DNA from: Azonexus sp. R2A61
Lineage (GTDB): Bacteria > Pseudomonadota > Gammaproteobacteria > Burkholderiales > Rhodocyclaceae
Assembly: GCF_021401135.1 (NCBI RefSeq)
Contig: NZ_JACBFO010000002.1
Location: forward strand, 496,001 to 560,000
Reading direction: 5' to 3'
DNA: 64,000 nucleotides
Shown: piece after piece, positions 7,446 to 15,768 of the stretch
How positions within the stretch are numbered: the first letter of the stretch is position 1
Layout: each line of letters opens with the position of its first letter
Made by a program: the position numbers and the translations under genes
Notes under the pieces: generated by a model
Seen by the model: only the letters and a program-made list of their open reading frames with translations
What the model was told of the DNA's origin: nothing
Databases searched by the model: none

Positions 7446-9527
7446 TCAGTAACGGGCGTCGGACGGCTTCGGATCCTTCGGCCAGTCCTTGACCTTGTCC
7501 GGGAAGTCCGGCCGCGGCTGGTGGCTGAAGTATTCGGCCACATCGACCGATTCCTGGTCGCTGAGGCCGCCCTGGCCGAGCGGGAACTTGCCGTGGAAGC
7601 CGATCGGCATGTTGCGCTTGACGAAGGCCGCGGCGGTGTAGGTGCGGGCCATGCCGGCGCCGATGTTGAACGATTCGTCGCCCCACAGCGGCGGATAGAC
7701 CATCTTGCCGGCGGCATTGCGCAGGCCTTCGCCGTTGTCGCCGTGGCAGACCGCGCACTGGTCGGCGTAAATCTTCTTGCCGTTTTCCGGATCGGGCACG
7801 ATGCTGCGGTCGATCTTGCCGATGCCGCGCCCGGCCACCTTGTCTTCCGGCTTGGTCTCGCGCTTCATCCAGTCGAAGTAGGCAACCATCGCCTTCAGGT
7901 CCGGCGAATCCTTGGCCAGCGGCTTGCCGTTCATCGAGCGGCGGAAACAGCCGTTGATCCGGTCTTCCAGCGTGATCACCTTGCCCGCCCGCGCGCCGTA
8001 GCTGGGGAAGAAGGCGGAGACGCCGACATACGGCGAGCCATCGGCAACGGTGCCGGCGTTCAGGTGGCAACTGCTGCAGTTGAGCTGATCGCCAACGTGT
8101 TCCGGCAGCAGGTCCTTGGTTTCCAGGTTCAGGCGCATGCCGCGCACCAGTTGATCGGCGTTGGCTTCCTTCAGCATGTCGGCCAGGCGCGGCGTGTCGA
8201 ACTTGCTCGAATCGGTGGTCTGCGGATCGAGTGCGGCACGCATTTTTGCCACCAGCGCGGCGTCGACCGCAGGTGCGCCGTCGCCCCAGCTGGCGCGGAC
8301 GAAGCTCAGGATTTCAGCCAGTTCCTGATCGCTCAGGCGGGCGAAGGCCGGCATCGTGAAGACGCGCGGATGGGCGGCGGTGGCCGCGGTCTGGCCGCCG
8401 GTCAGCATGATGTGCACCAGCGTCGAGGCGTCCTTCGACAATACCGTCGGATTGCCGGCCAGCGTCGGGAAGATTTTCGCCACACCGCCACCGTCGGCGC
8501 GGTGACAGTCGCCGCAGAACTGGATGTAACCGAGACCGCCGCGGCTGCTGAACAGCGTGTCCGGCACGTGGGCAACCACCGCCGGCTGCGGTGCACCGGC
8601 CGGCAGCGGCTTGTCGTACGGCCCCGGCGGCAGCGACTTGAGGTAGGTGGCGACGGCGACCAGATCGGCATCGCTGAAATGCTGCGTGCTGTGCATGATT
8701 ACTTCGGTCATGTTGCCGGAGGCGGTGGCAAAGCGGTTCTGCCCGGTCTTCAGGAACAGCGCCGTGTCGTCGACCGTCCACAGGTTGCGCAGACTGAGTG
8801 CGCGCCAGTGCTCGACCGTCTCGCCGGCCAGGAAATAGTCGCCCTTGCTGCCGGCGTCGCTCATCGCCTTCTCCTGGAATAGCAGGCCGCGCGGCGTATG
8901 GCAGGCGCCGCAGTGGCCGAGGCCCTGCACCAGATAGGCGCCGCGGTTCCAGGTTTCGTCCTTGCCGGTGTTCGGCTGATAAGGCGTGTCGTCGAGGAAC
9001 AGCCAATTCCAGATCGCCAGGCCCCAGCGCATGCTGAACGGCCACTTCATTTCATCCGGCTTGTTCGACTGCTTGACCGCTTCGAGGCCCTGCATCAGGT
9101 AGGCGTAGAGCGCCTGCATGTCTTCGCCGGTCATCTTGGCGTAGGACGGATAAGGCATCGCCGGATACAGGTTGTGCCCGTCGGCGGCGACGCCCTTGCG
9201 CATCGCGCGGTCGAACTGCTCGAAGCTGTAGTTGCCGATGCCGGTTTCCTTGTCCGGCGTGATGTTGGTCGAGTAAAGCTTGCCGAACGGCGTTTCCAGC
9301 GCCCGGCCGCCGGCCATCGGCGTGCCTTTTTCGGTCGTGTGGCAGGCCACGCAGTCGCCCAGCTGGGCGAGGTAGCGACCGCGTTCGATGGTCGACGCAT
9401 CGGCCGTCGTCGCCGCGGCCGTGCCGCCCAACAACGACAGGCCGAGCAGCGCGCCGCCGGCCAGCCGGCGCACGATGGCGCCGACCGTCGGCCAGTCGCG
9501 CCGATTTCCCTTGATTTGGTATTGCAT
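7446..9527 (-). CDS. Five-haem c-type cytochrome: AdhB-like trihaem part fused to TsdA/SoxA-like dihaem part
   Basis: A 693-residue exported cytochrome. After a twin-basic, hydrophobic signal region (cleavage near residue 40) there are five CxxCH haem sites at about residues 59, 206, 338, 484 and 591. The first three and their surroundings (GDCVACHT, HCGACHTPRG, CGDCHRADG) match the cytochrome subunit of membrane alcohol/gluconate dehydrogenases. The last two (NCSSCHLNAGT, then DRINGCFRRSMNGKPL, then CAVCHGDNGEG) match dihaem thiosulfate dehydrogenase/SoxA-like proteins. Cys527 in INGCF could be a haem ligand. GGGAGAA supports the start. No dehydrogenase subunit adjoins. The electron donor is unknown. 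Confidence 0.85.
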   Translation of the reverse strand: MQYQIKGNRRDWPTVGAIVRRLAGGALLGLSLLGGTAAATTADASTIERGRYLAQLGDCVACHTTEKGTPMAGGRALETPFGKLYSTNITPDKETGIGNYSFEQFDRAMRKGVAADGHNLYPAMPYPSYAKMTGEDMQALYAYLMQGLEAVKQSNKPDEMKWPFSMRWGLAIWNWLFLDDTPYQPNTGKDETWNRGAYLVQGLGHCGACHTPRGLLFQEKAMSDAGSKGDYFLAGETVEHWRALSLRNLWTVDDTALFLKTGQNRFATASGNMTEVIMHSTQHFSDADLVAVATYLKSLPPGPYDKPLPAGAPQPAVVAHVPDTLFSSRGGLGYIQFCGDCHRADGGGVAKIFPTLAGNPTVLSKDASTLVHIMLTGGQTAATAAHPRVFTMPAFARLSDQELAEILSFVRASWGDGAPAVDAALVAKMRAALDPQTTDSSKFDTPRLADMLKEANADQLVRGMRLNLETKDLLPEHVGDQLNCSSCHLNAGTVADGSPYVGVSAFFPSYGARAGKVITLEDRINGCFRRSMNGKPLAKDSPDLKAMVAYFDWMKRETKPEDKVAGRGIGKIDRSIVPDPENGKKIYADQCAVCHGDNGEGLRNAAGKMVYPPLWGDESFNIGAGMARTYTAAAFVKRNMPIGFHGKFPLGQGGLSDQESVDVAEYFSHQPRPDFPDKVKDWPKDPKPSDARY

Positions 9528-9623
9528 GCTGTTTCTCCCTTTTCATCTGGTTCGCACCGAGTCTAGGAGAAGCCGCTGCCGGCGCCCATTCGGTCGTCCG
9601 GCTAGGGAAATAATCGAAACCGA

Positions 9624-11039
9624 TTAGTCGACCGCAGCAGCGGATGCCGCCGAGCGCTGGGCCAGGGCCGTCCGCAAGGCCGCCACCACCGCCGCCCAGC
9701 CGCCGCCGGCCGGCTGGCGGAACAGGCGCATGGCGCCCGGGTACCACGGGCTGTCGTCGCGCCCGGTGAGCCAGCGCCAGTCGGTCTTGTAGTCCGGCAG
9801 CAGCAGCCAGACCGGCTTGCCGAGCGCGCCGGCGAGATGGGCGACCGCGGTATCGACGGCGATCAGCAGATCGAGCTGGCTGACGACGGCCGCGGTATCG
9901 GCGAAATCGCCGACCCGGGTGCCGAGATCGAGCAAGGGGAACGGCGGATCGGCCAGTTCGTCCTCGCCCTGACCTTTCTGCAGGCTGACGAAGCGCACCC
10001 CCGGCACGTCGCCGAGAGGCGCCAGCACGGTAAGCGACGGCAATGAGCGCTCGCCATCGTTCTCGAAACCGCGACTGCCTTTCCAGGCCAGACCGACGCG
10101 CAGCCGGCCGTCGGCCGGGCCGAGCGCCGCCGACCATTGCGCGATGCGTGCGGCATCGGCCTGCAGATAGGGCAATTCGGCCGGCACGCGGTCGACGCGC
10201 GTGGCGAAGTGAAATGGCAGGCTGAGCGGCGGCGCCCAGTAATCCCAGACGACACCGTCCGGTACGGGATCGCCGGGCGCCAGCGCGTCGTCGACGCCGT
10301 CCAGACCGGCCGCGAACAGGGTTTTCAGCGCCGGATGGCAAAGCACCGAGACACGCGCCGCACCGGCCTGTTTCAACTGCGCGGCGTAGCGGCAGAACTG
10401 GATCATGTCGCCGTGCCCCGCTTCCAGGCCGATCAGCAGCGACTTGCCGGCCAGCGCCTCGCCACGCCAGCGCGGCAGGCCGAGCTCGGCATCGAGCCGG
10501 GCGTACCAGTCGCGCGCTTCGAGCCGCCGCCAGCCCTCCTCCCATCGGCCCTGACGCAGCAGCAGGTAGGCCAGGTTGAAGCTGGCGCCGGCGTGACCGG
10601 GGTCGAGTTCGAGGGCGGTCCGGTAGCAGCGTTCGGCCTCGTCTTCGCGCTGCTGGCAGGTCAGCAACGCCCCGTAGTTGGACCACAGGCCGGGCACCTG
10701 CGGGTGACGCTGCAGGCTGTCGCGGTACACCGCCTCGGCCTCGGCAAATTGCCGCCGGTCGACCAGAAAAGCGCCGAAGTTGATCGCGATCTGGGCGATT
10801 TCCGGCGCCAGCGCCCGCGCCTGCCGGTAGGCCGCCGCCGCCTCGTCCGACGCGCCCGAGGCTTCCAGCGCGAAAGCCAGGTTGGCATGCAGTTCGGGCT
10901 GCATCGGCGCCCATTCGAGCGCGGCGCGGAAAGCTGCCGCGGCGCCCGGCGCGTCGCCGATGCCTAAACGCCGGTTGCCCTCGGCGAACAGTTCGTTCAG
11001 CGCGGTGGCGGCGTCAAGGGAATCGTCGGTGGTGGACAT
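9624..11039 (-). CDS. TPR-repeat protein with C-terminal GT9-like (heptosyltransferase-type) domain
   Basis: 471 residues. The N-terminal half (about 15-190) is a run of tetratricopeptide repeats (for example AFRAALEWAPMQPELHANLAFALE, ERCYRTALELDPGHAGASFNLAYLLL). The C-terminal half has glycosyltransferase-family-9 features: VGLAWKGSRGFENDGERS, VRFVSLQKGQGEDEL, and the closing VSQLDLLIAVDTAVAHLAGALGKPVWLLLP nucleotide-sugar site. This architecture is common in proteins that glycosylate flagellin or other proteins, by analogy only. Its last residues Ala-Val-Asp are encoded by a dispersed 10-mer copy (9627-9636) that ends at the stop codon. Confidence 0.75.
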   Translation of the reverse strand: MSTTDDSLDAATALNELFAEGNRRLGIGDAPGAAAAFRAALEWAPMQPELHANLAFALEASGASDEAAAAYRQARALAPEIAQIAINFGAFLVDRRQFAEAEAVYRDSLQRHPQVPGLWSNYGALLTCQQREDEAERCYRTALELDPGHAGASFNLAYLLLRQGRWEEGWRRLEARDWYARLDAELGLPRWRGEALAGKSLLIGLEAGHGDMIQFCRYAAQLKQAGAARVSVLCHPALKTLFAAGLDGVDDALAPGDPVPDGVVWDYWAPPLSLPFHFATRVDRVPAELPYLQADAARIAQWSAALGPADGRLRVGLAWKGSRGFENDGERSLPSLTVLAPLGDVPGVRFVSLQKGQGEDELADPPFPLLDLGTRVGDFADTAAVVSQLDLLIAVDTAVAHLAGALGKPVWLLLPDYKTDWRWLTGRDDSPWYPGAMRLFRQPAGGGWAAVVAALRTALAQRSAASAAAVD

Positions 11040-11065
11040 GGCGGCATTTTAGGCCGCCTGCCGCG

Positions 11066-11075
11066 GTCGACCGCA
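11066..11075 (-). repeat. Dispersed 10-mer copy within near-palindrome CCGCGGTCGACCGCAGG
   Basis: An intergenic copy between the AAA+ ATPase stop and the TPR/GT9 start, followed by an A-rich run as at several other copies. Confidence 0.8.
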
Positions 11076-11094
11076 GGCATTGCCGAAAAACCGC

Positions 11095-12807
11095 TCAGGC
11101 CGACAATTCCGCCTGGTCGAGCGCGCGGAACATCGAGCAGCGACGGAAAACCTCTTCGCTCGGCGGCACCGCCTTCTGGCTGCAGTATTTCGACACCAGC
11201 TTGGCCAGGCCCTTGATGTCGCGCCCGGAAGCCTGCGGGAAGATATCCGGCAACCGGTCGAGCAGCGCCGGTTCAACCGCCAGCCCGAACTGCTGCGCCA
11301 TGACGCCCCAGATTTTCAGGCGGTCGGCGCGTTCCGGCGGATGGAAGCGGATCAGCGCGATGCAGCGCGAGACGATGGCCTCGTCGATATCATCCACTCG
11401 GTTGGTCGTCAGGAACAGCAGACCGTTGAAATACTCCAGCACACGCAGGAAGACGCCGACCACCGCGTTCATCGTGATGTTGTCGTCGCGCCGCTTGATG
11501 TACACGTCGGCCTCGTCGATCAGCATCACCGCGCCCCAGCGCTGGGCGCGCGTCAGCACTTCCTTCAAGGCCGTCTCCATCGCCGCGACGTTCAGCCCGA
11601 GCTGGCCGGAATGCACGCGGTACAGCGGCCGGCGGATGATCTCGGCGTACACCTCGGCGGTCAGCGTCTTGCCGACCCCCGGCGGGCCGGCGCAGAGCAC
11701 CGTCGTGCCGCCCGACTTGCCGGCCACGATGTCGTCCATCAGCACGTCCATCTCGGCGGTCAGGATGTCGATCAGGTCGGTCTGCTCGGGCGGCAGCACC
11801 AGCTTGTCCTTCAGCTCCGGCTGGTAGGCGTAGGGCTGCAGGTCGTCGACGTGCACCCAGACGTAGTGGTGCAGGTCGAGGTGGAACATCAGGATGAAGA
11901 AATGCACCGGCAGTTCGGTGAACAGGTTCTTCTCCTTGCCCAGCTCGGCCTGGGTTTCCTCAACCTCGGCCTCTTCCTTGCCGGACAGGCGCGAGTTGCG
12001 CTGCACGCGGCGCACGAACTTGGCCAGGATGTCGCCGGTCGCATCCATCGTCAGCACGCGGTCGCCGAGGATGCTCTCGTCGTTGACCAGGCGCGCCGCG
12101 CCACCGGTGGAGGACAGGATGATCTGGTCCTTCCGGGCGAAATCGGTGTCGCGGTGCGTCGCCGTCGGATTCTCCGAAAACCAGCCGGTGCCGGTGCCGG
12201 AAAACTGCCCGCCATACTGCGCCCGCCAGTCGAAATAACGCACGGCGCCTTCCTCGTAGGCGGCGATCAGGGCCGGCGTTTCCTTGACGTAGCCCTTGGC
12301 GGCGAGGATTTCGGCGACCGTGCGACCGGCGATGTCGGGGCCGGAGATGCGCAGCGTGTGCACCGCCATCTTGGCCCGCGAATTGGCCTTCAGCTCGACG
12401 TAGATCTTGCCGCTCTCCTCTTCCGACGGCGGCGTGTAGTCGAGGCGGGCGACCACCCAGGCCAGCGGCTTGCCGGTGACGGCGGCGGAAAACACCCAGC
12501 CGCGCTCGGCGTCCTCGGCCAGATAACGGGCGATGGCCGGCACGGCCATTTCCAGCTCCTCCGGCTCGAAACGCTTGCCGGTGAAGGCCAGCGCGTTGCG
12601 CAGCGTCTCGATCTGCGCGGCCTGCGCCCGCAGTTCGCGGTCGGCGGCGCGATAGCGGTCGAGCAGCAGGTCGAGTTCGGCCGGCTCGATCTGGTTGAAG
12701 GGGATCTCGACGCGATTGCCGAAACGCAACTGCTCGCGCAGATACACCAGACGCGGAAACGCCAGCATCATCGGTTCGATGTGCCGGCGGTCGATGGAGA
12801 GCTTCAT
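11095..12807 (-). CDS. Orphan AAA+ ATPase, function unknown
   Basis: A 570-residue cytoplasmic protein. The C-terminal third is a classic AAA+ module: Walker A GPPGVGKT, Walker B VMLIDEAD, sensor-1 FLTTNRVDDID, and an arginine-containing VSRCIALIRF. The N-terminal 340 residues match no family I recognise. They include a charged stretch (EEAEVEETQAELGKEKN) just before the ATPase. No protease motif is present. The start at 12807 is supported by GGGAGG seven bases upstream. It is divergent from rlmF. It could be a protein remodeller or a ribosome/surveillance factor, which is speculation. Confidence 0.7.
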   Translation of the reverse strand: MKLSIDRRHIEPMMLAFPRLVYLREQLRFGNRVEIPFNQIEPAELDLLLDRYRAADRELRAQAAQIETLRNALAFTGKRFEPEELEMAVPAIARYLAEDAERGWVFSAAVTGKPLAWVVARLDYTPPSEEESGKIYVELKANSRAKMAVHTLRISGPDIAGRTVAEILAAKGYVKETPALIAAYEEGAVRYFDWRAQYGGQFSGTGTGWFSENPTATHRDTDFARKDQIILSSTGGAARLVNDESILGDRVLTMDATGDILAKFVRRVQRNSRLSGKEEAEVEETQAELGKEKNLFTELPVHFFILMFHLDLHHYVWVHVDDLQPYAYQPELKDKLVLPPEQTDLIDILTAEMDVLMDDIVAGKSGGTTVLCAGPPGVGKTLTAEVYAEIIRRPLYRVHSGQLGLNVAAMETALKEVLTRAQRWGAVMLIDEADVYIKRRDDNITMNAVVGVFLRVLEYFNGLLFLTTNRVDDIDEAIVSRCIALIRFHPPERADRLKIWGVMAQQFGLAVEPALLDRLPDIFPQASGRDIKGLAKLVSKYCSQKAVPPSEEVFRRCSMFRALDQAELSA

Positions 12808-12859
12808 CGGCTGCCTCCCGGGCAATGGATACCGGCCTCTCCCAGCCAGTTTCATGCCA

Positions 12860-12869
12860 TGCGGTCGAC
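12860..12869 (+). repeat. Dispersed 10-mer copy with degenerate partner (12896-12905)
   Basis: The exact word is followed by GCCGGAAAAATG and then, 27 bases on, by an inverted one-mismatch copy (GTTGACCGCA). The pair lies in the divergent promoter region between the AAA+ gene and rlmF and could fold into a long imperfect hairpin. Confidence 0.75.
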
Positions 12870-12964
12870 GCCGGAAAAATGCGGAAAATCAGCCGGTTGA
12901 CCGCAAATGCCTTTGTCGCGCTTGCGACACGTGGGACAATCGCGGCCCCTTTCCGGAAAACGCC

Positions 12965-13921
12965 ATGCATCCGCGCAACCAGCACGCCGACGGCTACGAT
13001 TTCACTGCCCTGTGCGCCAGTTCGGCCGGCCTCGCCAAATATCTGAAGACCACGCCGGCCGGCACGCCAAGCATCGATTTCGCCAACCCGGCCGCCGTCA
13101 AGGCGCTCAACCGCGCGCTGCTGATCCATCACTACGGCGTGCATGGCTGGGACATTCCGGCCGGCTACCTGTGCCCGCCGATTCCCGGCCGCGCCGATTA
13201 CCTGCACGCGCTGGCCGACCTGCTGGCCGAGGAATACGACGGTGTTTTCCCGCGCGGCCCGCAGATGCGCGTGCTCGACATCGGCACCGGCGCCAGCCTG
13301 GTCTATCCGCTGCTCGGCCTGGCCGAATACGACTGGTCCTTCCTCGGCGCCGATACCGACCAAGCGGCGCTGGCCAACGCCGCGCGCATCCTGACCAAGA
13401 ATCCGGCCAGCGGCAAACGCATCGAACTGCGCCACCAGCCGGTCGCTGCCAACGTCTTCGACGGCCTGCTGCGCAGCGGCGAAACCTTCACACTGGCGAT
13501 GTGCAATCCGCCCTTCCACGGCTCGCCGGGCGAAGCGGCCAGCGCCAACCGGCGCAAGTGGAACCAGCTCGGCAAACCCGGCGCCAAGGGACAACTGAAC
13601 TTCGGCGGCGGCGATCTCGAACTGTGGTGCCCGGGCGGCGAACGCCAGTTCGTGCAGACGATGATCGAACAGAGTGCCCGCATTCCGAAGCGCGTGCTGT
13701 GGTTTACCACGCTGCTGTCGAAGGCCGACAACCTGCCGGCCGTCCAGGCCGCGCTGCAACGCGCCCACGTCATCGACACCAAGGTGCTGCCGATGGCCCA
13801 GGGCCAGAAGCAGAGCCGCATCGTCGCCTGGACCTTCTGCCCGCGCCGCATCCGCCGCGCCTGGCTGCGCGACCTGGTCGCCGGCAATCCGCTCGAGCCG
13901 GCCGGCGAACCGGCGGCGTGA
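12965..13921 (+). CDS. rlmF: 23S rRNA (adenine(1618)-N(6))-methyltransferase RlmF
   Basis: 318 residues, the expected size. RlmF methylates A1618 of 23S rRNA using SAM. Seen motifs are the SAM-binding VLDIGTGASLVYPLLG, the acidic GADTD, the amino-methyltransferase motif AMCNPPFHGS, and the conserved start HPRNQHADGYDF. The C-terminal KQSRIVAWTF is also typical. It stands alone as a single-gene unit, divergent from the AAA+ ATPase and followed by a dispersed-motif palindrome that may serve as its 3' punctuation. Confidence 0.92.
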   Translation: MHPRNQHADGYDFTALCASSAGLAKYLKTTPAGTPSIDFANPAAVKALNRALLIHHYGVHGWDIPAGYLCPPIPGRADYLHALADLLAEEYDGVFPRGPQMRVLDIGTGASLVYPLLGLAEYDWSFLGADTDQAALANAARILTKNPASGKRIELRHQPVAANVFDGLLRSGETFTLAMCNPPFHGSPGEAASANRRKWNQLGKPGAKGQLNFGGGDLELWCPGGERQFVQTMIEQSARIPKRVLWFTTLLSKADNLPAVQAALQRAHVIDTKVLPMAQGQKQSRIVAWTFCPRRIRRAWLRDLVAGNPLEPAGEPAA

Positions 13922-13944
13922 AAATCTGAAAAATCCGCCGATCG

Positions 13945-13960
13945 CTGCGGTCGACCGCAG
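13945..13960. repeat. Palindromic copy of dispersed 10-mer (CTGCGGTCGACCGCAG)
   Basis: A perfect 16-base palindrome between convergent genes, 23 bases after the rlmF stop. Confidence 0.85.
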
Positions 13961-13983
13961 GATTCGCCGGATTTCCGGGCAAC

Positions 13984-14011
13984 AAAAAGCCCCGGTGGCA
14001 AACCCCGGGGC
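13984..14011 (-). terminator. Rho-independent terminator of the Lys/Ala-rich secreted protein gene
   Basis: Stem GCCCCGG (13989-13995) with CCGGGGC (14005-14011) and a 9-base loop. On the minus strand the stem is followed by five T residues, then G and T. It lies 32 bases beyond the stop codon at 14044. Confidence 0.8.
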
Positions 14012-14043
14012 CCGGTCTGGCGGGCAACGCGCCCGCCGGCGAA

Positions 14044-14313
14044 TTACTTGGCCGGTGCCGGCGCGATGGTATTGGCGACTTCCGCCTTGCCCTCATCCTT
14101 GGCGGCTTCCTTCTTGGCCTTGGCTTCGTGATGCTTCTTTTCCTTCTTGGCCTTGACGTCATGCTTGGCGTGATCGGCCTTCTTGTCGGCCGCGGCCTTC
14201 TGCTCGGCAACCGCCGGCGCAACGGTCTCGGCCGGCGTGGCGTTCTGGGCGAAGGCGGCGGAAGCGAAACCGGCGGCAACGGTCAGGGCGATCAGGGTCT
14301 TGGTCACTTGCAT
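14044..14313 (-). CDS. Small secreted Lys/Ala/His-rich protein, function unknown
   Basis: An 89-residue exported protein: signal peptide MQVTKTLIALTVAAGFASAAFA, then a low-complexity, highly charged mature region of Lys, Ala, Glu and His (for example DHAKHDVKAKKEKKHHEAKA). No fold is evident. The composition resembles periplasmic or extracellular proteins that bind metal, acid or nucleic acid in other proteobacteria, but no role can be assigned. It has a strong ribosome site (AAGGAGAA) and its own terminator, so it is a well-expressed single-gene unit. It is divergent from psd, with 238 bases between them. Confidence 0.75.
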   Translation of the reverse strand: MQVTKTLIALTVAAGFASAAFAQNATPAETVAPAVAEQKAAADKKADHAKHDVKAKKEKKHHEAKAKKEAAKDEGKAEVANTIAPAPAK

Positions 14314-14524
14314 GGTATTTCTCCTTGAGAAAACGAGGGTTCGATGTTCGGTGCTGCGTTCGGTGCAGCGCCTTGTGCAGAATAACGACCGACTGCCGCA
14401 CCCGATGTCACGAGGATCGTAGCATCGTGTATCCGTCGGTGACCAAAATGTCATGAAACGTAGCCCGCCGGCCCGGCAGACCGCAATTCCGACGCGGCAA
14501 CTGGGGCTTCGCCGCAGCAGCCCG

Positions 14525-14530
14525 TATAAT
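14525..14530 (+). promoter_or_regulatory. Perfect TATAAT -10 box upstream of psd
   Basis: TATAAT lies 22 bases before the chosen GTG start of psd. The -35 region (about 14502-14507) is poor. The short implied leader has only a weak ribosome site. Confidence 0.5.
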
Positions 14531-14551
14531 TGCCGGTCCCTCTCAAGAAAC

Positions 14552-15421
14552 GTGAATGCCTTGTCCGATCTTCTCGACCGTCTCGCCGTCCTGCCCCAAT
14601 ACCTGCTGCCGAAACAGGCGCTGACCGTCCTCGCCGGACGGCTGGCCTCGGCGCATGCCGGGGCGCTGACCACCTCGGTCATCCGCTGGTTCATCGGCCG
14701 TTACGGCGTGGACATGAGCGAAGCGGCCAATCCGGACCCGGCCGCCTACGCCAGTTTCAACGATTTCTTCACGCGGGCGCTGAAGGCCGATGCCCGGCCT
14801 TTCGCCGACAGCGATTTGCTGTGTCCGGTAGACGGCGCGATCAGCCAGTTCGGCAACATCGAACGCGACCAGATTTTCCAGGCCAAGGGCCACCGCTACT
14901 CGACTGCCGCACTGCTCGGCGGCGACCGTGAGCTTGCCGCGCAATTCGATAACGGCAGCTTCGCCACGCTCTATCTCAGCCCGCGCGACTACCACCGCAT
15001 CCACATGCCCTGCGCCGGCCGGCTGACCCGGATGATTCACGTGCCCGGCGCCCTGTTCTCGGTCAATCCGACCACCGCCCGCGGCGTTCCCGGCCTGTTC
15101 GCGCGCAACGAACGCGTCGTCTGCGTGTTCGACACCGAGGACGGGCCGTTCGCGCTGGTCCTGGTCGGCGCGACGATCGTCGGCAGCATGGCCACCGTCT
15201 GGCAGGGCACGATCAATCCGCCGCGCCCCGGCGTCGTTCGCGAATGGCGTTACGCCGGCGATACTGCGGTCGACCTGGCCAAGGGGCAGGAAATGGGCCG
15301 TTTCCTGCTCGGTTCGACGGTCGTCCTGCTGTTCCCGAAGGATCGCCTGGCCTTCAACCCGGCGTGGGCGCCGGCCCGGCCGGTCCGCATGGGCGAAGCG
15401 ATGGGATCGCGGCCGGCATGA
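14552..15421 (+). CDS. psd: Phosphatidylserine decarboxylase proenzyme
   Basis: A 289-residue inner-membrane-associated enzyme that makes phosphatidylethanolamine from phosphatidylserine. The large-subunit motifs [46 protein letters not shown] and LFARNERVV match the E. coli enzyme. The self-cleavage site that creates the pyruvoyl group is [11 protein letters not shown], cut before the Ser of LGST. GTG at 14552 is the likely start; TTG at 14561 is possible. The stop overlaps the next gene by 4 bases (ATGA). A dispersed 10-mer copy at 15265-15274 encodes Ala-Val-Asp. Confidence 0.93.
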   Translation: MNALSDLLDRLAVLPQYLLPKQALTVLAGRLASAHAGALTTSVIRWFIGRYGVDMSEAANPDPAAYASFNDFFTRALKADARPFADSDLLCPVDGAISQFGNIERDQIFQAKGHRYSTAALLGGDRELAAQFDNGSFATLYLSPRDYHRIHMPCAGRLTRMIHVPGALFSVNPTTARGVPGLFARNERVVCVFDTEDGPFALVLVGATIVGSMATVWQGTINPPRPGVVREWRYAGDTAVDLAKGQEMGRFLLGSTVVLLFPKDRLAFNPAWAPARPVRMGEAMGSRPA

Positions 15422-15711
15422 ACCTGCACCGCCTGATCCGCGGCATCACCGTCTTCGCGCTGGCGCTGGCCGGTTTCTGGCTGGCCGATGCCGGCCGGCC
15501 GGTACCGCTGCTGATCCTGCTCGGGGTGGCGGCTGCACTGTACGCAATCCGCGTCGGCGAACAGGGCGAGGCCCGCTACGGTCGACGCGTACCGGTCACC
15601 GAAATGCTGGCGCTCGGCCGTCAGGGCGACCGCCGCATGCTGGCCGGTGGACTGGCCGGCTACCTGATGCTGGCCTGCTTCGTCGCTGCCGGCTGGTTCG
15701 CCTTTCACTGA
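15418..15711 (+). CDS. Small integral membrane protein downstream of psd, unknown
   Basis: A 97-residue protein with three hydrophobic stretches ([47 protein letters not shown]) separated by a basic loop. It is translationally coupled to psd through an ATGA overlap, so a role at the membrane near phospholipid synthesis is a reasonable guess. I do not recognise the family. Confidence 0.65.
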   Translation: MNLHRLIRGITVFALALAGFWLADAGRPVPLLILLGVAAALYAIRVGEQGEARYGRRVPVTEMLALGRQGDRRMLAGGLAGYLMLACFVAAGWFAFH

Positions 15712-15768
15712 TCCCCGCGGCCCGGCCGCATGGGATACTCGCTTCCCCGACCCACGGAGAAAAACGAC

